From assembly GCA_017459635.1 (NCBI GenBank), contig JAFUCO010000018.1, positions 1 to 43,138 on the forward strand: 43,138 nucleotides of DNA, in the 5' to 3' direction. Source of the stretch: Blautia sp. (GTDB lineage Bacteria; Bacillota; Clostridia; Lachnospirales; Lachnospiraceae). The notes below the pieces were generated by a model. That model was not told the origin of the DNA, ran no database searches, and saw only the letters and a list, made by a program, of their open reading frames with translations. Numbering within the stretch: the stretch's first letter is position 1; each line of letters opens with the position of its first letter. Positions 25,862 through 32,453 of this stretch are shown piece by piece. Both the position numbers and the translations under genes were made by a program.

Positions 25862-26929
25862 TCAGTCAAAATTCACAACTTTTCCGGTTGCTGCAGATTC
25901 ATAGATAGCTTCGATCACACGGACGACTGTCGCCTGCTGTTCCGGAAGGATGAGCGGATCGCCGTTGGTCTGAATGGCTTCGATCCAGTGAAGGATGTCA
26001 TACTCGTTCATGTTCATGGGCTCTTCGATCTTCTCGGTGGAAGTGGTCAGCTTGCCGTCCACGATCTTCGTGGTACGTACATGGTTTTCAAATCCCGGGC
26101 CGACCATATCTGCACCGGCTTTGTTTCCGCCGATCTCTGCGACTACGCCGATCGCGGACTGCTGAAGGTTGGTAGCCCATGCGGTTTCCATATAGATCAC
26201 CATGCCGTTCTTCATTGTGATCATGGCAAAGGCGGTGTCTTCAACATCAAAGTTCTCCGGATCCCACGGACCAAGGTCGTTTCCTTCCGGGAAGTTCTTC
26301 ATCTTGTCAAAAGTCACACCATAAACGCTGGCTACATCATAGTTGTCGGTCAGCCACATCGGCAGATCGATGGAGTGAGGACCTCCATCCAGAAGAACGC
26401 CGCCGCCGTTGCCGGCTTTGCTGGTATATACACCGTAAGCCGGAAGTCTTCTCGGACGCAGCTGAGAGGATTTTACATAGTAGATATCGCCGAATTCACC
26501 GTTCCTGACCATTTCTTTCATGCGCATCGGAGCCGGATTGTATCTCCACTGAGTGCCGCTGGTGAGCTTAAGGCCTTTCGCTTTTGCAGTATCCACCATC
26601 TCCCGGGCTTCCTTGTAAGTCAGAGCCATCGGTTTCTCGCAGTACACGTGCTTTCCGTTGTTCAGGGCCAGCATGGTGATCTCATAGTGAGACGGGTTGG
26701 CGGTGCAGACATGAACTACGTCGATATCCGGATTGGTGCAGACTTCTTTGTAATCTGCGCAAACGACCGCGTCAGAGAGGCCGAGCTCCTCTTTTGCTTT
26801 TTCAGCCTTTGCAGTATCCAGATCGCACAGCATGGTGATCTTTACGTCTTCTCTCTTCAGAAGGTTGGGGATGTGTTTGGTAGTTGCGATGACGCCGATT
26901 CCGATTACGCCGATGTTCAGTGTTTTCAT
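25862..26929 (-). CDS. Gfo/Idh/MocA-family NAD(P)-dependent oxidoreductase
   Basis: A 355-aa cytosolic enzyme. The start at 26929 has AAAGGAGGAAAAAAC upstream; a longer frame would run into the miniature element and is rejected. The Rossmann motif is IGVIGIGVIATTKHI (about 5-19), and the catalytic EKP of the family is in YCEKPMALT near residue 100. A DGGPHSIDLPMW segment (about 180) supplies the active-site His. Members oxidise sugars, inositols or sugar acids. The next gene upstream encodes a TIM-barrel isomerase, a pairing common in inositol or keto-sugar catabolism. A 134-bp miniature element separates the two genes, so the binding-protein and oxidoreductase part may be partly uncoupled from the isomerase. 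Confidence 0.9.
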   Translation of the reverse strand: MKTLNIGVIGIGVIATTKHIPNLLKREDVKITMLCDLDTAKAEKAKEELGLSDAVVCADYKEVCTNPDIDVVHVCTANPSHYEITMLALNNGKHVYCEKPMALTYKEAREMVDTAKAKGLKLTSGTQWRYNPAPMRMKEMVRNGEFGDIYYVKSSQLRPRRLPAYGVYTSKAGNGGGVLLDGGPHSIDLPMWLTDNYDVASVYGVTFDKMKNFPEGNDLGPWDPENFDVEDTAFAMITMKNGMVIYMETAWATNLQQSAIGVVAEIGGNKAGADMVGPGFENHVRTTKIVDGKLTTSTEKIEEPMNMNEYDILHWIEAIQTNGDPLILPEQQATVVRVIEAIYESAATGKVVNFD

Positions 26930-26958
26930 GTTTTTTCCTCCTTTATTTGTATGTATTA

Positions 26959-27092
26959 GTAACTGTTCAGAACAGCCCGAAGCACTTGCTGCTGAGGGCG
27001 TACGAAAACGTAGATTTAGCAGGCAACGGGCGATTTTGCATGCGGAGCATCGCCCGTTGCGTATCTGTTCAGGACGGGTTCTGAACAGATAC
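26959..27092 (-). mobile_element. IS66-type miniature element (MITE family 1), copy 2
   Basis: Identical over 134 bp to 5-138. It is flanked by a perfect 8-bp direct repeat, ATGTATTA (26951-26958 and 27093-27100), a clean target-site duplication. The stop codon of the isomerase gene lies within the right-hand copy of the duplication (27098-27100). This is direct evidence of insertion into an operon. Identity to copy 1 points to recent movement. Confidence 0.92.
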
Positions 27093-27097
27093 ATGTA

Positions 27098-27874
27098 TTA
27101 AAGATTCTCCATCAGGTTCATAAAGTCACGTACGCTTTCTTCTTTGTCCATCGTTGGCAGATATTCCATGCCGACATAGCCCTGATAACCGGTTTTGTCA
27201 ATCTCGCGGAAGACAAAGCGATAATCCAGTTCACCCTTCGTGATCTCATTTCTGCCCGGCACACAGGCAGCGTGGAAATGGCCGATTTTGTCGATGTTGG
27301 CTTTGATCGTCGCGACGATGTTGCCTTCCATCATCTGATAATGGAAGATGTCATACAGAAGCTTTACATTCGGGCTGCCTACTTCATCGATAATTGCAAA
27401 AGGCTCTTTGGAATCCACAAAGTATCCGCCGGAGATCGGCTCGAGGATCAGAGTGACACCTGCTTCTTCTGCCAGGGGAGCCATTTCCTTCAGCCCCTCA
27501 ACGATGCTCTTCCTGGCCGCGCAGCGGTCAACATCCTGCCTGTCTCCTGCTGTCACGATGATGTTCGGACAGTTAAACTTCTTTGCCACTTCAATTGTCT
27601 CTTTCAGTCCTGCCAGAGCGATCTCTCTTTTTTCCGGATCATCCAGATTGCCCCTGTCCTTGGAGCAGATGGCTGTGACGGTAAGACCGTACTCTTCTTT
27701 CTTTGCAAGAAGAGCTTCCCAGTCTCTTCCGAACCAGTCCCAGAACTCTACGGCCTTAAGGCCTGTCTTCTTCGCCAGATCCATTCCAGCCAGGAGCTTA
27801 TTGGTATCGGAGAATACCGGGCCTGTGGGGCCGATCTCCAGATAGAAAAGATCTGTGCATAAACCGTACTTCAT
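27098..27874 (-). CDS. Sugar-phosphate isomerase/epimerase, hydroxypyruvate isomerase-like TIM barrel
   Basis: A 258-aa cytosolic protein. The start at 27874 is set by GGAGGAACCAAAC. It has the AP endonuclease family 2 (xylose isomerase-like) TIM-barrel fold: KAVEFWDW near residue 35, then the metal ligands LEPIS (about 145), LLYDIFHYQ (about 177) and GMEYLPT near the C-terminus. The layout matches hydroxypyruvate isomerase (Hyi) and 2-keto-myo-inositol-type isomerases. With the oxidoreductase downstream it suggests catabolism of an inositol- or keto-sugar-like compound. The stop codon survives inside the target duplication of the miniature element, so the product is intact. Confidence 0.85.
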   Translation of the reverse strand: MKYGLCTDLFYLEIGPTGPVFSDTNKLLAGMDLAKKTGLKAVEFWDWFGRDWEALLAKKEEYGLTVTAICSKDRGNLDDPEKREIALAGLKETIEVAKKFNCPNIIVTAGDRQDVDRCAARKSIVEGLKEMAPLAEEAGVTLILEPISGGYFVDSKEPFAIIDEVGSPNVKLLYDIFHYQMMEGNIVATIKANIDKIGHFHAACVPGRNEITKGELDYRFVFREIDKTGYQGYVGMEYLPTMDKEESVRDFMNLMENL

Positions 27875-28015
27875 GTTTGGTTCCTCCTTTTTTCTCATTT
27901 GTTTCGTTCTGTTTTTCTTTATGATCAAAGTATAAAAAAAACCGGAAGCCTGAGCGCCTGGAAACAAACACGGAAGTTACGGTTATTCATCCATCTGTCA
28001 CATCCTTCGGATTTT

Positions 28016-28033
28016 GGTTTCAATTTTGGAACC
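28016..28033. promoter_or_regulatory. Candidate RpiR operator, site 1
   Basis: GGTTTCAATTTTGGAACC is an imperfect palindrome of form GGTT-N10-AACC. It lies about 140 bases upstream of the isomerase start. A second site of the same form lies upstream of the regulator gene (28960-28985). Confidence 0.45.
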
Positions 28034-28048
28034 AGTACATGAAGAGTG

Positions 28049-28076
28049 AAAAAAACGGCAGCCTTACGACTGCCGC
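28049..28076 (-). terminator. Intrinsic terminator of the RpiR gene
   Basis: On the minus strand GCGGCAG and CTGCCG form a stem across an eight-base loop, followed by seven T residues. It lies directly after the RpiR-family gene stop. It implies that the regulator and the catabolic genes are separate transcripts. Confidence 0.8.
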
Positions 28077-28083
28077 ATTATGA

Positions 28084-28863
28084 TCATGAGATATACAGTT
28101 TTCGAAATACCTCGCTGAGAGCAAATATATAGGCCTCAAACCGGAACACGCTTTCCATGGCGCTGCCAGGTCTGGGATCCGAACATATCAGTTCCTTCGT
28201 GTATTCATCATACTTGGTCTCTCCGCCGGTAAACAATACTGTATATGCATTGCGTTCTTCCAGACGTTCAAAGATCCCCGTCATATCCTGTGTCTCCGCA
28301 TGCTCGATTGTCATACAGAACACTATACAATTCTCCCTCATTGTCTCAGAACAGGAAAGCATATCCGGAAGCAGACACACCACATTGGTTTCTATTCCTG
28401 CTATGGCCAGATTCTGCTGAAAAGAGTCAATGGCTGCGGTACGGTACGGAAAGAAAAAGTACACTCCCTCCGATTCATTGATTCTCTTCGCCAGTTTCCG
28501 GATCTGCTCAATATCCAGATCCTGTTTGATATCCCTTGCCACCATTTCCATATGATTGTTGACTGCGGTGACAATGTCCTCCTCGGTATGCATCCGGGAT
28601 GTCTGGATCAGACGGTTATAGTAAGAATAATGCTTTACAGCCTGTTTCAGGGCATAATGAAAGTCCGTAAACCGTTCATATCCTATCATCTGCAGCATGC
28701 GCCAGATCGTGGTCCGTGAAGATTCCGTCAGTTCTGCCAGATCGTACACATTCGCTTCCGATGCATCCTTCAGATTCAGCAGGATTTTCCTTACTACCGA
28801 ACGGTAGGTGCTTTCAATGGTCAGATGATTGTATAATTCAATCAGATTCTGTAAGACATTCAT
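28084..28863 (-). CDS. RpiR/MurR-family transcriptional regulator
   Basis: A 259-aa protein with an N-terminal helix-turn-helix (about residues 39-58, NVYDLAELTESSRTTIWRML) and a C-terminal SIS sugar-phosphate-binding domain (about 105-230, VYFFFPYRTAA near the start). This is the RpiR layout; family members sense sugar phosphates. The start at 28863 has AGAGAGAAG upstream and gives the usual N-terminus; a start 22 codons earlier is possible. It lies upstream of the isomerase-oxidoreductase-binding-protein genes on the same strand and is their probable regulator. Two GGTT-N10-AACC palindromes around it are candidate binding sites. Confidence 0.85.
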   Translation of the reverse strand: MNVLQNLIELYNHLTIESTYRSVVRKILLNLKDASEANVYDLAELTESSRTTIWRMLQMIGYERFTDFHYALKQAVKHYSYYNRLIQTSRMHTEEDIVTAVNNHMEMVARDIKQDLDIEQIRKLAKRINESEGVYFFFPYRTAAIDSFQQNLAIAGIETNVVCLLPDMLSCSETMRENCIVFCMTIEHAETQDMTGIFERLEERNAYTVLFTGGETKYDEYTKELICSDPRPGSAMESVFRFEAYIFALSEVFRKLYIS

Positions 28864-28959
28864 CTGCTTCTCTCTCTCTTTAAAAAAACAGGGTCGAAAG
28901 GTACAGTATTCTCTTTTATTATATACCATTTGCGCTTAAAAACGTTTCAAAAAAACAAG

Positions 28960-28985
28960 GAAAGGTTACAAATCTGAAACCTTTC
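28960..28985. promoter_or_regulatory. Candidate RpiR operator, site 2
   Basis: GAAAGGTT (28960-28967) and AACCTTTC (28978-28985) are perfect 8-bp inverted arms around 10 bases. The core GGTT-N10-AACC has the same form as 28016-28033. It lies about 100 bases upstream of the regulator start, consistent with autoregulation. Confidence 0.5.
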
Positions 28986-29024
28986 GTTACAGGTCACACC
29001 CTAACCAGACCATATATATTATTG

Positions 29025-29416
29025 CTTAACAATCAAAAGCATAATATGGCTGTTTCCATTTTTAGGTTACTATTCACGGTCCAGCCGCAAGCGGCTGGGT
29101 CTGAGTCCTCCATTCGGAATCTCGCCCTTACGGGCTTCTTCGCCGTTTCACGGCTGGATTCCTCATGAAGGGCTCAGACCCTGTAAGGAAATATACTCTG
29201 CTCTGCTCATGCAAGCATGGCAGAGCAGAGTATATTTACTTACGGCCGTGAATAGTAACATTTTTCGGACTGCTCATGCAGAGCTTCAGGTCGTATGACC
29301 CGGCGGTGGAGTATGGCGGAATGGTCGACTATATGATCCCGAAAACTTTCTCGCTGGACAATGATAAAGTTGACGAACTTCTGCCGGATATAATAAAAGC
29401 ACTTAACGAAGCGTAA
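29025..29416 (+). pseudogene. Chimeric remnant: malG fragment joined to the DHH gene 3' end
   Basis: Bases 29025-29063 and 29260-29357 match the MalG-like gene (about 22210-22340) nearly base for base. From 29353 on, the sequence matches the end of the DHH gene (24012-24070), then diverges to code ALNEA and stop. The switch occurs at GCTGGAYAA, a motif present in both parent genes in the same codon phase, so the join is in frame (FSLDNDKVDELL). About 1.7 kb between the parents is missing. A MITE family 2 element interrupts the malG part. No start codon or ribosome site remains. This is a dead copy that also forms a direct repeat with the DHH 3' end across the minus-strand sugar island. Confidence 0.85.
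29066..29259. mobile_element. MITE family 2, intact copy inside the malG remnant
   Basis: A 194-bp element with 14-bp perfect terminal inverted repeats, GTTACTATTCACGG and CCGTGAATAGTAAC. The flanks ATTTTTAG (29058-29065) and ATTTTTCG (29260-29267) are an 8-bp target duplication with one mismatch. The intact malG gene at 22235 has the single unduplicated ATTTTTCG, so the pre-insertion site is known. An internal long stem pairs GGAAATATACTCTGCTCTGC with a matching right arm. It encodes no transposase. Confidence 0.9.
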
Positions 29417-29420
29417 ATAA

Positions 29421-29487
29421 GACAGGGGACGGTTCTCTGTCTCATATGAGACAGAGAACCGTCCCCTGTCTGTCCCCTGTCTTATTT
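29421..29487. repeat. 50-bp perfect palindrome of the GACAGGGGACGG repeat
   Basis: Bases 29421-29470 form a perfect 50-bp palindrome: two head-to-head GACAGGGGACGGTTCTCTGT units meeting at CATATG. A further half copy (TGTCCCCTGTCTTATT) follows to 29487 and abuts the stop of the P-type ATPase gene. On the minus strand it would act as that gene's terminator. Confidence 0.85.
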
Positions 29488-32113
29488 AATAATCTCTGTC
29501 CTGCCTGATATCCAGCCGCTCTTTTGCGAGGCTGATGGCAGCGTTGATCATCACACCGATAACGGCCAGAAGCACGATCACCGCGATGTCCCTGGCTGAT
29601 ACTGCGGAGAGCTTGAGCAGGGCCCGGAGCGGTGGGCAGAGCAGTACCAGAAACTGCAGCAGAAGGCTGACGGCTGTGGTAATATTCAGGATTCTGTTGT
29701 TCCAGGACTCGGCAGAAAAGAATGCCAGGTTTCCGGTAGTTTTGCAGACGTAAGCCATCAGGAGTTCATTGATTGCAAGTGTGCTGAAGCAATAAGTCCT
29801 GCAGAGTGAGAGCAGTTCATCGTTGCCCTTAAGTGCCGTAAATACATTTGCAATGCCGGCGCTGAAGATGACAGGCAGCAGGAATGCCAGAAGAGCGGCC
29901 GCCCCGCTGATGAGGCCCTGGATAACGATATTTCCGTAATCTCTTTTCCCGAGAAGTCCTGCTTTTACATCACGCGGTTTTTCATGCATGACCGCATTCG
30001 TGCTCTTGTCCATGCCGAGGGCAAGAGACGGCGCTGTGTCAGTCATCAGGTTGACCCAGAGGATCTGCACTGTGGAAAGCGGGGAAGAAAGGCCAGCAAA
30101 GACGGCCGAGGCCATAAGCACAACTTCGCCGAAATTGGAGCGGAGAAGGTAAACGACCGATTTGCGGATATTGTTGAAAAGGTTCCTTCCTTCCATCACC
30201 GCATTCTTGATGGTGATGAAGTTATCGTCCACCAGTATAACTTCGGCCGCATCCTTGGCCACTTCAGTTCCGCCCGTACCCATAGCTACACCGATGTCGG
30301 CCGCTTTCAGGGACGGGGCATCGTTCACGCCGTCGCCCGTCATCGACACTATCTTGTCGTGGCTCTGGAAAGCCTGAACTATCTGCACTTTGTTTTCTGG
30401 CGATACGCGCGCAAACACACGGTAATTAAGCACATTCTTCTTGAATTCTTCGGGGTCGGTCTCGTCGATTTCCTTGCCGGATATACACTGATCAAGGCTG
30501 TCGGCAATGTTGAGCTCTTTTGCGATGGCGAATGCTGTGATCTTGTGGTCGCCTGTGATCATGGCTACATCGATCCCGGCCTGATGGCATTCATCCACCG
30601 TTTCTCTGACGCCTTCCTTCGGAGGATCGATCTCTGCGGAAAGACCGGCGAAGATCATTCCGGTTTCCTGCGGCTTCTCGTCTCCCTCGCGGTAGGCAAG
30701 CGCAAGCACTCTGAGGGCCTGTGAACTCATATCTTCGGCACTGTGTGTTGCCTTGTATACATCTCTGTTTGTGATGGGACGGACTCCGTTCCTGTCGAGA
30801 ATTCGATCGCACCCTGCTATTACTGAGTCGATGGCACCCTTAGTATAGGAAATGGTTCCTTTATCTGTCCTGCAAAGGACCGTCATCATCTTCCTGTCGG
30901 AGTCGAAGGGCATCTCGTCAAAACGGCTGAGCCTGTTCATCATGTTTTCATAGCCGGGGAAATCCTCCTTCCCGTACTTGATGAACGCGATCTCCGTGGG
31001 ATCTCCGATGCCTTCCTCTGTCTCAGGATCATATTTGGCGTCATTGCAGGCACAGAAGCCTTCAAGGAGCTTTTTGAACAGTGGATCGTCCTTATCAGTC
31101 TCATCTACCGCAGTTTCCTGCCCGTCAATGTACCACCGCACGACCGTCATCCTGTTCTGAGTGAGGGTACCGGTCTTATCGGAACAGATGACATTCACTG
31201 CCCCAAGAGTCTCCACCGCATGGATCTGCTTGACGATGGCGTTTCGTTCGCTCATCTTTTTAATGCCGGCAGAAAGAACTATCGTCACAACTGTGGCGAG
31301 GCCCTCAGGGATGACAGCTACCGCAAAAGCAATGGAGATCATGAGCGTCTCGACAACATTTGTCCTGAAAATAGCGATCTGGCACACAAACATCAGAATA
31401 CACAGAATGACGCCCGCGATTCCGAGAACCATCGAGATCTGATTCAGGTTCTTCTGCAGCGGGGTTTCTTTCTTTTTAATAGAATGCAGCATTCCGGAGA
31501 TCTTGCCGATCTCTGTCTTGTCGCCGATGTTTTCAACAATGCCTTCGCCGCGGCCGTACTCCACGAGGGAGGACATGTAAGCCTTGTCTTTGCGGTCGGC
31601 AAGCGGTGTTTTTTCATCACTCGCAATGTTCGCGTCCTTTTCTACTGCGACAGACTCACCGGTGAGAGCTGATTCATTTATCTTGAGTGAGCTTGTTGCG
31701 GTCAGATGGATATCGGCAGGCACAACACGGCCTGCTTCCAAAATGACATAATCGCCTGCGACCAGTTCTTCTGATGAGATCTCCTGTTCGGCTCCGTCAC
31801 GGATGACAACTGCGGTTGATACGCTGAGATGCTTCAGCGCCTCTACTGATTTTTCGGCTGATACTTCCTGCACAGTTCCGATCATACAGTTGGCTATGAC
31901 CACGACCGCGATGATAACCGCGTCGATCACTTCGCCGGTCGCGAAGGATATGGCCGCGGCCACGATCAGAAGGATGATGAGCGGCGAAGCAAACTGTGAG
32001 GCGATGACTTTGGCAAGCGACTGCTTTTCACCCTGAGTAAGGACATTTTTTCCCTCTTGCTGCCTTGATGATACTTCCTCGGAGGTCAGGCCCTTTCTGC
32101 TGGTGTTTTCCAT
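29486..32113 (-). CDS. Cation-transporting P-type ATPase, calcium (P2A) type
   Basis: An 875-aa membrane pump, close to the length of bacterial calcium ATPases such as Listeria LMCA1. An AGAGGA site precedes the start. N-terminal cation ATPase motif, then helices M1-M2 (about 40-85), the actuator motif TGES (about 150), helix M4 with IPEGLATVV (about 268-276; PEGL is the calcium-site signature), the phosphorylation site DKTGT with D312, the TGDGVNDAP hinge, and M6 with NLMTDTAPSLALG. The N and D in M6 match the calcium ligands. There is no CPC motif, so copper is unlikely. It is divergent from the GH127 unit, with a repeat-derived promoter between them. Confidence 0.9.
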   Translation of the reverse strand: MENTSRKGLTSEEVSSRQQEGKNVLTQGEKQSLAKVIASQFASPLIILLIVAAAISFATGEVIDAVIIAVVVIANCMIGTVQEVSAEKSVEALKHLSVSTAVVIRDGAEQEISSEELVAGDYVILEAGRVVPADIHLTATSSLKINESALTGESVAVEKDANIASDEKTPLADRKDKAYMSSLVEYGRGEGIVENIGDKTEIGKISGMLHSIKKKETPLQKNLNQISMVLGIAGVILCILMFVCQIAIFRTNVVETLMISIAFAVAVIPEGLATVVTIVLSAGIKKMSERNAIVKQIHAVETLGAVNVICSDKTGTLTQNRMTVVRWYIDGQETAVDETDKDDPLFKKLLEGFCACNDAKYDPETEEGIGDPTEIAFIKYGKEDFPGYENMMNRLSRFDEMPFDSDRKMMTVLCRTDKGTISYTKGAIDSVIAGCDRILDRNGVRPITNRDVYKATHSAEDMSSQALRVLALAYREGDEKPQETGMIFAGLSAEIDPPKEGVRETVDECHQAGIDVAMITGDHKITAFAIAKELNIADSLDQCISGKEIDETDPEEFKKNVLNYRVFARVSPENKVQIVQAFQSHDKIVSMTGDGVNDAPSLKAADIGVAMGTGGTEVAKDAAEVILVDDNFITIKNAVMEGRNLFNNIRKSVVYLLRSNFGEVVLMASAVFAGLSSPLSTVQILWVNLMTDTAPSLALGMDKSTNAVMHEKPRDVKAGLLGKRDYGNIVIQGLISGAAALLAFLLPVIFSAGIANVFTALKGNDELLSLCRTYCFSTLAINELLMAYVCKTTGNLAFFSAESWNNRILNITTAVSLLLQFLVLLCPPLRALLKLSAVSARDIAVIVLLAVIGVMINAAISLAKERLDIRQDRDY

Positions 32114-32242
32114 TTCTCAAATCCTCTTCTTTCTTTTCCATTATCCTGACGGATATGGCGGCAAATATTTGCAATTCAGTCACACAGGCAGCTGTGAACA
32201 GGGCTCGGACGATCCCTGACAGAAACAGGCTGCTAAAATGAG

Positions 32243-32270
32243 TGTATACACAATACAGGGCTATTGTCAA
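32243..32270 (-). promoter_or_regulatory. Candidate promoter of the P-type ATPase gene
   Basis: On the minus strand TTGACA (32270-32265), a 16-base spacer and TATACA (32248-32243) face the ATPase start at 32113. The -35 box lies inside the left end of the 96-bp inverted-repeat element. Confidence 0.5.
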
Positions 32271-32347
32271 GAAAAGGTTGAGCTATTCACGGCTGCTTGC
32301 GGTCGGGCTGTGAAAAAAGTAAGACTATTTTCATAGCCCTCTGTATT
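32252..32347. mobile_element. 96-bp inverted-repeat element in the divergent promoter region
   Basis: AATACAGGGCTAT (32252-32264) is the complement of ATAGCCCTCTGTATT (32333-32347) apart from a two-base insertion. Inside is CTATTCACGGCTGC, which resembles the ends of MITE family 2 (GTTACTATTCACGG). No target duplication is visible. The 340-base spacer between the divergent genes holds little else beyond the two promoters. Confidence 0.5.
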
Positions 32348-32374
32348 AACATTTGACTGCTTCCATGATATAAT
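32346..32374 (+). promoter_or_regulatory. Sigma-70-type promoter of the GH127 operon
   Basis: TTAACA (32346-32351), a 17-base spacer and a perfect TATAAT (32369-32374) precede the GH127 start at 32454. A small CCCGG/CCGGG hairpin lies in the leader. The -35 box starts at the right edge of the 96-bp element. Confidence 0.75.
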
Positions 32375-32453
32375 CAAGAGGATATAACACGCCCGGTTTA
32401 TTCCGGGTATGAACTTTAAAAGACAGAGGAGTGACGCAGTCAGGAGGTGGGAT

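Noticed and set aside
29486-32113. Copper-transporting ATPase linked to the CsoR-type regulator
   Set aside because: The protein has no CPC motif or heavy-metal domain and shows calcium-type PEGL and NxxTD motifs; it is also 19 kb away.
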